Program-made: the position numbers and the translations under genes | In this document: piece by piece, positions 9,654-18,051 of the stretch | Numbering within the stretch: the stretch's first letter is position 1 | Layout: each line of letters opens with the position of its first letter | NCBI GenBank assembly: GCA_001657325.1 | Contig: LWRO01000014.1 | Coordinates: forward strand, 1 to 64,000 | Source of the DNA: Geitlerinema sp. BBD 1991-9 | GTDB taxonomy: Bacteria > Cyanobacteriota > Cyanobacteriia > Cyanobacteriales > Geitlerinemataceae | Length of the DNA stretch: 64,000 bases | Reading direction: 5' to 3' | The notes under the pieces: generated by a model | The model's database searches: none | What the model was told of the DNA's origin: nothing | Seen by the model: the letters and a program-made list of their open reading frames with translations, nothing else

Positions 9654-9665
9654 AATCCGGGCGTT
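9633..9665 (-). terminator. Rho-independent terminator of the leftward gene, inside the cyclase 3' end
   Basis: Read leftward, AACGCCC-loop-GGGCGTT (arms 9659-9665 and 9639-9645) is followed by an uninterrupted T8 (9633-9640 as A8 on the + strand). It is a textbook intrinsic terminator for the leftward gene ending at 9828, and it overlaps the last codons of the convergent adenylate cyclase gene. Confidence 0.85.
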
Positions 9666-9827
9666 GCCATCAGGGTGCATCTACTGTGTTCAATATAGCG
9701 GTGGGGGGTATGACCCCGCAATAAGCTTTACAGAAACTTTACAATCAGTGCGAGCGTCCTGTTTTGCCAAAAATAAAACGAAAAACAATCTAAAGGCCAA
9801 CTGAATTTGAAGGTCGTTGGTGGCGTT

Positions 9828-10415
9828 TCAGAACGATATTTCCTGGCGTTCGTCCTGAGTCGTGATGGCAGGTTCGGCCTCGATCGATCGGGTGATGTGC
9901 CGTTCGTAACCCAACCAAGCCACCAGACTGCCCAAGACGGCTACAGTGACCGCGAGGGTACTGGCAAGCAAACGAACTTGCGTGTTGAGTCGTTGAATTT
10001 CTCGATCTCGTGTGAGGGTTTCTGGGGGCGTTGGCTCGGTTGAAGGAAGTTCGAGAACCTCGGCTGAAGTTGAAGGGGGTTCGCTCTCAGACTGGCTGTC
10101 GTCGAACACCACCAACGATCGAAGCCAATCGGAGATCAACCAAGGACACTTCGCCTTAAACCAGCGCAGCGCAAAAAACAAAAACAGAGGTTTCGAGAGG
10201 TTGGCAAAGGGTCGTAACGCAACCCGCAACACGGGAAGACGCACTTTATGAGCCAACAAATTTTCTGCACCCATATTGTAGAGACACTCGAGAACGATCC
10301 TCGCCGTCGCTTCTTCACGCTCGAAAAGATGCTCTAGCGTCAAGAGCATATCGTTAAGATTCTGACGTTCGATCGTCTCTCGCCGAGATTCAGATCGATC
10401 GGAATGGGTTTCCAT
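9828..10415 (-). CDS. Conserved-type hypothetical protein with C-terminal membrane helix
   Basis: This 195-aa protein starts at ATG 10415 (METHSDRSES); the open frame goes further upstream but overlaps the neighbouring gene. Residues ~20-105 are predicted helical, with a hydrophobic stretch ANLSKPLFLFFALRW. A proline/glutamate-rich linker (~108-135) follows, then a short coiled segment, and a clear transmembrane helix at ~148-170 (ASTLAVTVAVLGSLVAWLGY). The C-terminal tail is acidic. It lies downstream of the DUF6282-like gene, 82 bp away on the same strand, and ends at a strong terminator. I do not recognise the function. Confidence 0.65.
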   Translation of the reverse strand: METHSDRSESRRETIERQNLNDMLLTLEHLFEREEATARIVLECLYNMGAENLLAHKVRLPVLRVALRPFANLSKPLFLFFALRWFKAKCPWLISDWLRSLVVFDDSQSESEPPSTSAEVLELPSTEPTPPETLTRDREIQRLNTQVRLLASTLAVTVAVLGSLVAWLGYERHITRSIEAEPAITTQDERQEISF

Positions 10416-10497
10416 ATTTTGGAGTGTGTCGCTGCTATTTCCATTAAAGCCAACAGTTGGGAAGACGACCGGAAGCGGAAGTAGCAACACGACAAGG

Positions 10498-11406
10498 CTA
10501 ACTCGACAACCCCAACAGCTGCGATGGATTCTTCCGTGCCATTCGATCGATGTCTGCGTCAGAAATCCCAAGGGTTTGCAGTTGTCGCACGAACGCTGTA
10601 TATCCTTCTACAGGCGCGGGATCGTCGGGACGACCTAAATCTGTACTCAGGATAAAGTGTTGCGCGCCGATCGAGCGGATCGCGTCCGCCATGGCTTCTA
10701 CAGACACGTGCTGCCACTGACGGTGAGCCGGATCGATCGCGTCTTCTCCCATCAACGCATTGACGTAATCTAATTCTAAGTATGCCCCCATTTTCACCAG
10801 TGCTTGCATCTGCGATCGAGACAGTCCTGGGACTTCAGCCATGGCATGGGTGATAACGACGTTCTCGATGCCGAGTTCGACAGCTCGACGCACGACGGCA
10901 AAGATTTCTTCGGGGGAAACATGGCCGGTTTCGAGGATTAAATGTCGATCTCGGACGACCTGTAGCACTGCCTCCATTTCCGGTAAAACGCGCCCTTCCA
11001 CAGCGACGCGGATACCGGGAGTTTGTCGTCCGAACTGTCTTCGATGGTAGTCCGCATCGATCGTAGGCAACCAGACGACTTTACCGCGATGTCCCGACGT
11101 CTCGGCTGTAACTTCCACCGCTTTGGGATTGAGTCCGCCAACGGCTTCGTTGAGGACGACACCGCCGAACACTTCGATTTCTGGGTGGAGTCGGTGACAT
11201 AACACCGCTCGATCGACTGTCGGTAAGACGTGATTTTTCAACACCACCGCTTTCATTTTCGCGGCGGCGGCCCGATCGACTAACTCGAAATCGTCGAATT
11301 TTCGATCGACGATATCCGGTGCGGAATGAACGTGAAACTCGATCGTCCCTTCCATCGTGAACGTTGCAACCTGTTCGATGGCAGGGAGAAGTGGGACATT
11401 GGGCAT
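10498..11406 (-). CDS. Amidohydrolase-superfamily metal hydrolase, DUF6282-like
   Basis: This is a ~302-aa TIM-barrel hydrolase. FHVHSAPD (H25, H27, D31) is the first metal site. Later elements fit a PHP/amidohydrolase-like site: VVLKNH, LILETGHVSPEE, VVITHAMAEVPG and STDLGRPDDP with the terminal aspartate. The pattern HVHSAPD plus TDLGRPDDP matches the DUF6282 group, whose substrates are unknown. Start: ATG 11406 preferred; an in-frame GTG at 11430 and a later ATG are alternatives, none with a good Shine-Dalgarno. It follows the channel gene by about 50 bp, so cotranscription is likely. Confidence 0.8.
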   Translation of the reverse strand: MPNVPLLPAIEQVATFTMEGTIEFHVHSAPDIVDRKFDDFELVDRAAAAKMKAVVLKNHVLPTVDRAVLCHRLHPEIEVFGGVVLNEAVGGLNPKAVEVTAETSGHRGKVVWLPTIDADYHRRQFGRQTPGIRVAVEGRVLPEMEAVLQVVRDRHLILETGHVSPEEIFAVVRRAVELGIENVVITHAMAEVPGLSRSQMQALVKMGAYLELDYVNALMGEDAIDPAHRQWQHVSVEAMADAIRSIGAQHFILSTDLGRPDDPAPVEGYTAFVRQLQTLGISDADIDRMARKNPSQLLGLSS

Positions 11407-11458
11407 GAAGGGGGGGAAGAAAACAGGCACGGGTCAGATCGATCGAATGCGAGACGAA

Positions 11459-13195
11459 TTACGTTTGAGATTGTACCGATTCCGGGTGCGGGGGAAACGG
11501 TAAGGCACGATTTTCCGCAGTTGTACGCAGCGACGACCGCCAAAGTTGTTCTAAACGGGTGGCAGGAATGGTCAAATACAAGACGTCACCCTTTTGCAAT
11601 TTTCGCGCCAACAGATCCCATCCGTGAAGGGTTTCCCCTGACGTTTCCCCATACAACGGCACGAAATCTCCCTTTGACGCAGCATCTCGAACCCGTTGAC
11701 CCCAAAACGGATGTTCTGGATCGATCGTCGTGGAAAGAGCAATCCACAAATTCCCAGCCGTCATACCGTTTCCGAAAATATGTCCCCCTAGGGCTGCGGC
11801 GGCAAAGGACGGTGCGGCGATTTCCGTCGGACTGAGGACGGACTCGAACTCGAACACTTGCTGCACCATGATGGCAAAATCCGAATCGCTTTCCCGAACG
11901 ACAACCCGCAAACCGGGTTTGAGTCCCTTCGCCGTCAGTGCGATTTCGAGGTTCGTTACGTCGTCGCTGGTCACGGCAAATAGGGCTTTGCAGCGATGGA
12001 CGTTGGCCGTTTCCAAACTGTTGGACAAGGTCGCATCGCCTTGGATGACGGGAATTTTTCGGGTATGGGCGGTACCGAGAAAGCGACAGTTGGGATCGCG
12101 TTCGATCGCTACGACATCGTAACCGTTATCTTGCAGGTATTTAGCAATTTGGATACCGATGCCGCCCAAACCGCAAACGATGTAATGGTTTTTTTCGGGG
12201 ACGGGTGTGGCATACCACAGTTGGCGAAAGCGCGTCCCGAGAACCCAATCGTTGAGTAGAGCGTAGGCGATACCGATGATGCCAGCTCCTGCCAGCATCA
12301 TGATGGCGGTAAACAGTTTGATGAGGTCGGGTGCTGCTTCGGCAACGTCTTCGTTTCCCCCAGCTCCTGTAATCATGCCGACGGAGAAGTAGAAGGCGTC
12401 TACGAACGACGTGTTGAGATCGATGCTTGTGTAGGCGATCGTGGCGACGAAGATCGTGGCGAAGAGGAGGAGGGTAACGGCAACTGTGGATTGAATCTGT
12501 TGGCGCAGGGTTTTCAGCCAGTTGAGGAAGCGGTTGAGCTGTTCGACGATCGATTTTCGGGGAGGAACACGACTCGGTTGCGTGGCAACGATGATTCGAT
12601 CGCCGACTTGAAGGGGGTGCTGGTGGACGACGGCAGACACGAGATCGATGTCGGTACGAGCGGGAAGGTAGTAAATGAGCATTCGAGATCGATCGTCCCA
12701 AAGTTCGTCAAGAGTGATTCCGTTCCAGGGGTGTCGTTCGTGAATGCATTCTTCGTGAATCGGCCAGGTTTGTTGGAACAGTTGCAACTGGCCGATCGCC
12801 CGGTTGCCGAATGCAGCGAAGGTGAAAACGGGGGCAGCCAGAGCAGAAACGCTCAGGGTGGTGTGGTGGTTGAGGGTGTTGTCGAGTCGATCGCCAAGTC
12901 GGGGATTGAACAGACGGTTGATGATGCGAATACTGGGGTTAATCAGACGCGCTTGCACGAGAACGGCCAGGTTAAGGGCATCGTCAGCACTGGCGAGGAC
13001 GAGGGTTTGAGCGTCTTGTAATCCGGCAGCGAGCAGGGTTGATGTCGATCGAACGTCACCGACAACGATGTTATCGGGATTTCCAGGCAGAGCCTGACGA
13101 CTGATTCCGATGACGGGGATTCCCTGTTGGCGCAACAAGCAGAAGATTTTATATCCTGTGCGCCCCAATCCGCAGACGACAATCCGGGGTTTCAT
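11459..13195 (-). CDS. Potassium-channel-like protein with two RCK (TrkA-N) domains
   Basis: The protein has 578 aa from ATG 13195. Residues 1-~210 form an N-terminal RCK half with Rossmann motif VCGLGRTG (7-14). A membrane section follows: TM1 ~236-256, a pore loop, and TM2 ~292-312. Residues ~335-560 are a second RCK with VCGLGGIG (340-347). The pore loop reads GMITGAGGNE; the canonical TVGYGD filter is replaced by TGAGGNE (276-282). The architecture, cytosolic regulatory domain on each side of one 2-TM pore, is unusual but occurs in cyanobacterial ion channel/NAD-binding proteins. Potassium selectivity is not assured. It heads a probable leftward operon with the DUF6282-like hydrolase. Confidence 0.82.
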   Translation of the reverse strand: MKPRIVVCGLGRTGYKIFCLLRQQGIPVIGISRQALPGNPDNIVVGDVRSTSTLLAAGLQDAQTLVLASADDALNLAVLVQARLINPSIRIINRLFNPRLGDRLDNTLNHHTTLSVSALAAPVFTFAAFGNRAIGQLQLFQQTWPIHEECIHERHPWNGITLDELWDDRSRMLIYYLPARTDIDLVSAVVHQHPLQVGDRIIVATQPSRVPPRKSIVEQLNRFLNWLKTLRQQIQSTVAVTLLLFATIFVATIAYTSIDLNTSFVDAFYFSVGMITGAGGNEDVAEAAPDLIKLFTAIMMLAGAGIIGIAYALLNDWVLGTRFRQLWYATPVPEKNHYIVCGLGGIGIQIAKYLQDNGYDVVAIERDPNCRFLGTAHTRKIPVIQGDATLSNSLETANVHRCKALFAVTSDDVTNLEIALTAKGLKPGLRVVVRESDSDFAIMVQQVFEFESVLSPTEIAAPSFAAAALGGHIFGNGMTAGNLWIALSTTIDPEHPFWGQRVRDAASKGDFVPLYGETSGETLHGWDLLARKLQKGDVLYLTIPATRLEQLWRSSLRTTAENRALPFPPHPESVQSQT

Positions 13196-13452
13196 GTTGG
13201 CGATCGAACGCGATCGAGCGTTCGTTCGATTGGAATACGGACTGTTTATTCTCAAACACGATGGGGGCGATCTGCTGTATCGGCGAACACGTTCGATCGA
13301 TGAAGTGAGGAGATGATGAGGTGAGGGAATGATGAGGGCTGAGTGTTTTCTTACCGTTTAATTGAAAAAGTCTTAATTGAAAAAGTTCACCTCGATGGCT
13401 CGATCGGGTGAACTGACTGCAAACTTTAGGACAATGAGGAAACAATGAGGTT

Positions 13453-13605
13453 TTAGATAGACCCTGCGACAAGCATGGCTGTCATCAGACAAAATGCGAT
13501 GGCAACAACCATGAAAATGGTGAAATAGGGTGCGTGATTGACGTGTTTTAGATATTGTCCGACTTCTGCATCTTTGGGTTCTGGATGCCATATCATTGGT
13601 TTCAT
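13453..13605 (-). CDS. 50-aa single-pass membrane peptide
   Basis: This short gene begins at ATG 13605 behind an excellent ribosome site (AGGAGG at 13613-13618 on the complementary strand, 7 nt before the ATG). The product starts MKPMIWHPEPKDAEVGQ, has a conserved-looking polar N-terminus, and one hydrophobic helix YFTIFMVVAIAFCLMTAML ending in VAGSI. Predicted topology is N-in/C-out. The size and layout resemble the small subunits that decorate photosynthetic or respiratory complexes, but I cannot match it to a named Psb, Psa, Pet or Ndh subunit and it lacks the HLIP chlorophyll-binding motif. It is followed by the channel gene 258 bp downstream on the same strand. Confidence 0.7.
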   Translation of the reverse strand: MKPMIWHPEPKDAEVGQYLKHVNHAPYFTIFMVVAIAFCLMTAMLVAGSI

Positions 13606-14106
13606 AGGTATTTCCTCCTAGTCTTTTCGTGAAATTCATGCTAGGCTTATAGATGTAAATTTAATCAATTTTTAAAAAAACGTCGAGCGTTTTTCTGGTA
13701 ATCTTTATTTTCGGTTTTAAAAATTCACATTAATTTTCAAAACTTCGCACTTTTGTCCAAGTTTCTTTACGATAAAAAACGGTAAACACAACTGAAAATA
13801 CGGTTAAATCAAGGAGATCGGGAGTATCTCGGCGGTTGCTTGAAGATTGAGAGAGTACTCAAAATATCTAAATCCTTTGAAAATCATATTTCCATGAAGT
13901 TTTTTATAAGACTTTCCAAAATGACTGATGAATTCAGGATAAAGTCTAGAAAATCAAACCAAAAATTAAACCAAAAATTAAACAAACTATCGAGGCTGTG
14001 TCTTATATCGATCCGACTTTGTCCCTGCCCTGTCCCAAGTAAAAGGCAGGCGGGCAAAATGCCCGCGCTATACCATTGCAAGTCTCTAAATTAGTTAGTC
14101 GATCGA
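13606..14106. other. AT-rich intergenic region
   Basis: About 500 bp, distinctly AT-rich from 13640 to 14000, with no supportable gene. It contains a 12-bp tandem unit (CCAAAAATTAAA twice, ~13959-13982) and the hairpin repeat at 14050-14066. Confidence 0.5.
14050..14066. repeat. Short palindromic repeat GCGGGCA-N3-TGCCCGC
   Basis: A 7-bp perfect stem embedded in AGGCGGGCAAAATGCCCGC, a form of dispersed palindrome common between cyanobacterial genes. It lies just upstream of the MITE at 14115. Seen once in this window. Confidence 0.5.
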
Positions 14107-14114
14107 AACAATCT

Positions 14115-14250
14115 GGGTCTGTTGGAATTGCGGTGGAATTTGATTGCCTATGAGACCAAGACTCTTGTCGGGGCGAACGGCCGTTCGCCCCGACGACAAC
14201 GGTTTCGGAATTTCATAAACTCTGCTTATCGCACTCACTCCAACAGACCC
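14115..14250. mobile_element. 136-bp MITE with IS6-like termini and perfect 8-bp target duplication
   Basis: The left end GGGTCTGTTGGA (14115-14126) and right end TCCAACAGACCC (14239-14250) are perfect 12-bp inverted repeats. Outside them, AACAATCT occurs at both 14107-14114 and 14251-14258, an exact 8-bp direct repeat expected from a staggered insertion. There is no coding capacity. The centre holds a 28-bp perfect palindrome (14167-14194). IS6-family elements have ends close to GGNNCTGTTGCA and make 8-bp duplications, so a derivative of that family is the best guess. It sits 8 bp from the lipoprotein stop codon. Confidence 0.82.
14167..14194. repeat. 28-bp perfect palindrome within the MITE
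   Basis: GTCGGGGCGAACGG joined directly to its reverse complement. The core GGGCGAACGGCCGTTCGCCC is a palindrome I know as frequent in cyanobacterial intergenic DNA. As RNA it would form a very stable hairpin and could act as a terminator for the lipoprotein gene. Confidence 0.7.
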
Positions 14251-14266
14251 AACAATCTCCAAATTT

Positions 14267-15136
14267 CTACTCTTCTTGATGGGCCATCATCGATTCGTGA
14301 CAATGACCTTCTCCAACGTGTCCCAAACCAGGAAGCAGTGTTTTCAGTATTTCGTAATCTTCAGGCGAGAGTTGTTCAGAAAGGGTCGTTAAATCGACTT
14401 CAACCCTGTTGTTTTCAGCTAAAACAGCAAGGGGATCGAACCCCAGCGCCCCGGTGTTAATTTCATCGTCAGGTGGTGCGCTTCCATCGCCGAACAGGTG
14501 ATCGAAGTGGAACGTCGCTTCGAGATCTGCTGTTCCCTGTGCTTCGAGAATTCCTTTACGTTCGTCGCCCACAAATTCACCACAGGTAAAAGCCAGCGTT
14601 TCGTCGAATTTAATCGTAAAATCAATTGCCTTGTCGTCTTTTTCAGCCTGACCGATGATGACAAGTGCATATCCTTGCGCTGGGCCCTCCTCAGCGGGCT
14701 TCATCGTCCAAGAAAGGGCGTTATACTGTCCGACGGGTGCTTGAACTTCGCTAACGAGAAGCGGTTCAGCAGACTCATCTCCTTCAGCCAGATCGACAGA
14801 GAGCGATTCGACCAACAAGACCGTTTCTTTCGCATCCGGTTTGCTGCCAGAATAAGCATCATAGGGGGGATCGGTTTGATAGGCCGTGACGTCAGTGAGG
14901 TGAACGTAAAGATTATCAAACGTCACGTTCCATCCATCTTTTGTGGTAAATCCCTGACGAACGAAGTCTTCGCCGTTAACATGGAAGGTAAGTGTGCCAG
15001 AGTCGCCATTAGTTGTGGCGTTGGCAGTCGAGGGTGGAGTGTCAGTCGTGGTTTGAGTTTCTCCAGCACAACCTTGGAGGAGCGAACTCGACGACAGAAA
15101 AACAAGACTGGCAAGGGTTACGAGTTTAAACTTCAT
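14267..15136 (-). CDS. Lipoprotein, MbnP-like, secreted to the envelope
   Basis: This 289-aa protein starts at ATG 15136 with a signal peptide ending in the lipobox LLQGC (lipidated C23). A short T/S/N linker is followed by a beta-rich body: DGWNVTFDNLYVHLTDV, then PVGQYNALSWTMKPAEEG and FTIKFDETLAFTCGEF. The pattern of a conserved strand carrying VHLTDV and a later GQYNALSW is typical of small lipoproteins that bind ligands or metals, such as DUF4382/MbnP-like families; the assignment is weak. The C-terminus is His/Met-rich (GHVGEGHCHESMMAHQEE), suggesting copper or another soft metal as ligand. It is monocistronic, and a MITE has inserted just after its stop. Confidence 0.7.
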   Translation of the reverse strand: MKFKLVTLASLVFLSSSSLLQGCAGETQTTTDTPPSTANATTNGDSGTLTFHVNGEDFVRQGFTTKDGWNVTFDNLYVHLTDVTAYQTDPPYDAYSGSKPDAKETVLLVESLSVDLAEGDESAEPLLVSEVQAPVGQYNALSWTMKPAEEGPAQGYALVIIGQAEKDDKAIDFTIKFDETLAFTCGEFVGDERKGILEAQGTADLEATFHFDHLFGDGSAPPDDEINTGALGFDPLAVLAENNRVEVDLTTLSEQLSPEDYEILKTLLPGLGHVGEGHCHESMMAHQEE

Positions 15137-15301
15137 GGTTTTAGATCGATAAAAAATCAATATCGTTTGTCAGTGTATCGCATCGGGAAATTTTAAGTTC
15201 GGAACGTTTAGTCGCTTTTCTTCCCGTTCATCTACAACGAAAGAGATTATCGATCGCGACAGTTAAAAGCCCGAGTTGTTGTCATGTATTGAGGGAGTTG
15301 T

Positions 15302-16138
15302 TTGAAGGTGAAATCTACATTCGATCGAAAACGCTATCTTCGTCCCTCTGTTTTTTGGAGTATTCGGCAGGGATTTCCGCGCTGGTTGAGCGTCAGTCTC
15401 ACAACCTTGGCTTTGCTCGTTCCGATACTGATTTGGTCAATTCTCAGCTATGGTGGTATAGCCGATCCGCGATTTCTTCCGACACCGACGGCAGTTTTAC
15501 AAGCCGGATTCCAGATGTTCTTTGAAGAACATCTCATGACCGACATTTTCGCAAGTTTTGGACGGGTACTCGCTGGATTTATCGTCGCTGCGATCGTGGG
15601 AGTTCCGATTGGGATTGCCATGGGAACGTTTCACAGTATGGAAAGTCTGTTTGGGTCTTTTGTCGGCACGGTTCGCTATATGCCCGTTGCGGCGTTTATG
15701 CCTTTAATTGTCCTGTGGGCAGGTTTGGGCGAAACAGCCAAAATTCTCATTGTATTTTGGGGAATTGTATTTTACAACGCGATTATGATTGCCGATGCCG
15801 TTAAATTTATTCCCAATGAAATGCTCAACGTTGCTTATACTTTAGGCGCAACGCGGGTCGATTTATTGTGGCGGGTTATTCTTCCAGCGACGTTACCGAG
15901 TATTATCGATACGTTGCGAGTCAACGTTGCAGGTGCGTGGAATTTTCTCGTCATTTCAGAACTCATCGCGGCTCAAAGCGGTTTGGGATTTAAAATTATC
16001 TACTCTCAGCGCTTCTTACAAACGGATAAGGTGTTATTTTGCATAGTTGTTATCGGCGCAATTGGGTTATTCTTGGATTTTGTATTCAAACTCATATTTC
16101 GATTAGCACTTCCTTGGGCGGAACCCGCTGAAAGTTAA
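15302..16138 (+). CDS. ABC transporter permease, NitT/TauT (SsuC/TauC) type
   Basis: This 278-aa inner-membrane protein has about six transmembrane helices. The EAA loop appears as VAYTLGATRVDLLWRVILP, the contact site for the ATPase. It belongs to the nitrate/taurine/bicarbonate permease family. Start is uncertain: TTG 15302 sits 4 nt after GAGGGAG, and GTG 15308 is in frame. Neither a binding protein nor an ATPase gene adjoins it, so partners must be encoded elsewhere; the closest candidate binding protein is at 25506-26561. It overlaps the ribosome site of the next gene, so the two are an operon. Confidence 0.88.
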   Translation: MKVKSTFDRKRYLRPSVFWSIRQGFPRWLSVSLTTLALLVPILIWSILSYGGIADPRFLPTPTAVLQAGFQMFFEEHLMTDIFASFGRVLAGFIVAAIVGVPIGIAMGTFHSMESLFGSFVGTVRYMPVAAFMPLIVLWAGLGETAKILIVFWGIVFYNAIMIADAVKFIPNEMLNVAYTLGATRVDLLWRVILPATLPSIIDTLRVNVAGAWNFLVISELIAAQSGLGFKIIYSQRFLQTDKVLFCIVVIGAIGLFLDFVFKLIFRLALPWAEPAES

Positions 16139-16150
16139 GGAGCATTGACA

Positions 16151-16756
16151 ATGGCGTTTAGCTTAGATCCGAAAAGTACGGTTTTACTTGCGATCGATTT
16201 TCAGCAAGATTTTATGGCCGGATCGATCGTGCCAGTCTTTGGGACTGAAAACGTTGTGCCGAAAGCGAAGAGTGTTTTACAAGCAGCGCGTCAAATTCAA
16301 CTTCCGATCGTTCATACCCAGGAAGTTCATCGTAAAGAAATGGTCGATTTCGGCCGCGAACTCGACGGTGCAGAACCCGTTCATTGTTTGGAAAGTTGGC
16401 CGGGAACGAGTTTTTATCCCGAACTCGCACCGATCGATGGAGAATTTACCATCCCCAAACGGCGGTATAGCGGTTTTTTTGGAACCGATCTCGATATTTT
16501 GTTGCGGGGATTAAAAGCCGATACACTCGTCATTATGGGAGCCTTAACCAACGTCTGCGTTCATTACACGGCAGTAGACGCACACCAATACGACTACCAT
16601 TTTTTCGTGATTGAAGATTGTTGTATTGGTTCAGATAAAAATGCTCATGAAGCGGCGTTAAAGGCGATGGATTACCTACAGCGAGAATCGTTGATTTCTC
16701 ACCGAGATTTTATCGCTGCCACCGAAAAATATATTGGTGTATTTTCTAAATCATGA
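16151..16756 (+). CDS. Isochorismatase-family cysteine amidohydrolase
   Basis: This 201-aa cytosolic enzyme has the full catalytic triad D16 (LLAIDFQQDF), K103 (IPKRRYSGF) and C136 (ALTNVCVHYT) of the isochorismatase-like hydrolases. Relatives hydrolyse nicotinamide, ureidoacrylate, biuret or N-carbamoylsarcosine; substrate cannot be read from the sequence. ATG 16151 is chosen because AAGGAG (16137-16142), which overlaps the permease stop codon, is 8 nt upstream. Coupling to a NitT/TauT permease suggests use of an imported nitrogenous amide, an inference. Confidence 0.88.
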   Translation: MAFSLDPKSTVLLAIDFQQDFMAGSIVPVFGTENVVPKAKSVLQAARQIQLPIVHTQEVHRKEMVDFGRELDGAEPVHCLESWPGTSFYPELAPIDGEFTIPKRRYSGFFGTDLDILLRGLKADTLVIMGALTNVCVHYTAVDAHQYDYHFFVIEDCCIGSDKNAHEAALKAMDYLQRESLISHRDFIAATEKYIGVFSKS

Positions 16757-16779
16757 AGAATTTTAACGCTACTCTTCAT
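16753..16779. terminator. Bidirectional hairpin between convergent genes
   Basis: ATGAAGA (16753-16759) pairs with TCTTCAT (16773-16779), spanning the 12-bp gap and touching both coding 3' ends. It may terminate both transcripts; the stem is AT-rich and weak. Confidence 0.35.
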
Positions 16780-16993
16780 CGGATAGTTTTTCAATTTCCT
16801 GAGCGATGATGGCCTGAAAAGATTTATCGCAGTGAGAGTTTAAGTGAATTGACGCAGCAAGGAGTTCCGTTAAAATGCGAACTCGTTGTCGATCGGTAAT
16901 ATTCGGCAACTGAAGTTGGTGAATTAACGTCATAACGTTTTCACACTCTCGCCCGAGTTCGTTAATTAAGGTTCTAACTGTTGAATGTTTCAT
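16769..16993 (-). CDS. Small helical protein, unknown
   Basis: This 74-aa protein is all-helical, with regular heptad-like hydrophobics (VRTLINELGRECENVMTLIH, then QRVRILTELLAASIHLNSH) and an acidic end EIEKLSDEE. It has no membrane segment. It sits between the hydrolase and the glycosyltransferase operon. I do not recognise the family; the clean codon pattern and convergent hairpin support a real gene. Confidence 0.55.
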   Translation of the reverse strand: MKHSTVRTLINELGRECENVMTLIHQLQLPNITDRQRVRILTELLAASIHLNSHCDKSFQAIIAQEIEKLSDEE

Positions 16994-17080
16994 AATGCGT
17001 TTCGATCGAACCCAACCGCTATCGATCGAGTTGACTCCTGATGGTGAATCTTAAATCGAGAAACTTGTTTAGCCTCCTCC

Positions 17081-18049
17081 CTATATTCGTTCGCGAAGCG
17101 GAGCGGATGCTCCATCGTATCCCGAAACTTCTTTGACGGTATACAGCGGACGACCTTTCACTTCTTCGTAAATCCGTCCGATATATTCCCCTAAAATCCC
17201 GATACAGACCAATTGCACGGCACCGAGAAAGAAAATAGCAATCGTGATAATTGTTGCGCCAATTAACGGCGAATTGGGATAAAACAGTCGCCAATACAAT
17301 ACCAAAAACACCATGACTAATGCCATTCCCGCCGAGAGAAGTCCTAAGTAAGTCGCCAAACGGAGGGGAACTTTGGAAAACGACATGATGCCATCGATCG
17401 CAAGGGATAAAGATTTCCGAAATGTATATTTTACCGTTCCTGCAAATCGAGGACTTCGACTGAACTTAACGGAAGTTTGCCGAAATCCAACCCACGCCCG
17501 TAACCCGCGAATATAACGGTTGCGCTCGGGCATCCCGTTCAAAACGTCTACCACAGCCCGATCCATTAAACAGAAATCTCCTGAATCGGTGGGAATTGCA
17601 ACATCGGTGAGTCGCCGCAAAACGCGGTAAAACACGTAAGCTGTTAACCGTTTGAACCAGGATTCTTGTTGGCGAGATACCCGCTGTGCGTATACGACTT
17701 GATAACCATCTCGCCACTGTTGCAACAGTTCGAATAGCAATTCGGGCGGATCTTGTAAATCGGCATCCATGACGACGATGGCTTTTCCGTTCACAAAATT
17801 TAAACCCGCCGTCACCGCAACCTGATGACCGAAATTGCGAGCAAAACTGATGTAACGGAAGCTGGGATTTTTGTCGTGATATTCCCGGAGTAAAGATAAA
17901 GTTCGATCGATACTTCCGTCATCGACGAAGATAACTTCGTACTCCTCACCGACTCCCTCTAAAATCGTAGTTAAGCGTTGATAGAGTTCGGGGAGATTCT
18001 CTTCTTCGTTATAGACGGGAACGACGATCGAATAAATGGGAGATGCCAT
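17081..18049 (-). CDS. GT2 glycosyltransferase, DPM1/GtrB/ArnC-like, membrane-anchored
   Basis: The protein has 322 aa from ATG 18049, 2 bp after the methyltransferase stop. The N-terminal GT-A domain shows [21 protein letters not shown] (41-46) and the metal-binding D95-A-D97 in [19 protein letters not shown] follows. Two C-terminal helices (~235-257, ~265-288) anchor it. Relatives move a sugar from a nucleotide donor onto undecaprenyl or dolichyl phosphate on the cytosolic face. In this operon it would make the lipid-linked sugar used by the GT39-like gene upstream. It is the last gene of the leftward operon. Confidence 0.92.
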   Translation of the reverse strand: MASPIYSIVVPVYNEEENLPELYQRLTTILEGVGEEYEVIFVDDGSIDRTLSLLREYHDKNPSFRYISFARNFGHQVAVTAGLNFVNGKAIVVMDADLQDPPELLFELLQQWRDGYQVVYAQRVSRQQESWFKRLTAYVFYRVLRRLTDVAIPTDSGDFCLMDRAVVDVLNGMPERNRYIRGLRAWVGFRQTSVKFSRSPRFAGTVKYTFRKSLSLAIDGIMSFSKVPLRLATYLGLLSAGMALVMVFLVLYWRLFYPNSPLIGATIITIAIFFLGAVQLVCIGILGEYIGRIYEEVKGRPLYTVKEVSGYDGASAPLRERI

Positions 18050-18051
18050 CG

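Noticed and set aside
13840-14094. 84-aa open frame
   Set aside because: Low-complexity K/S/N-rich text from AT-rich DNA and a repeat; not coding.
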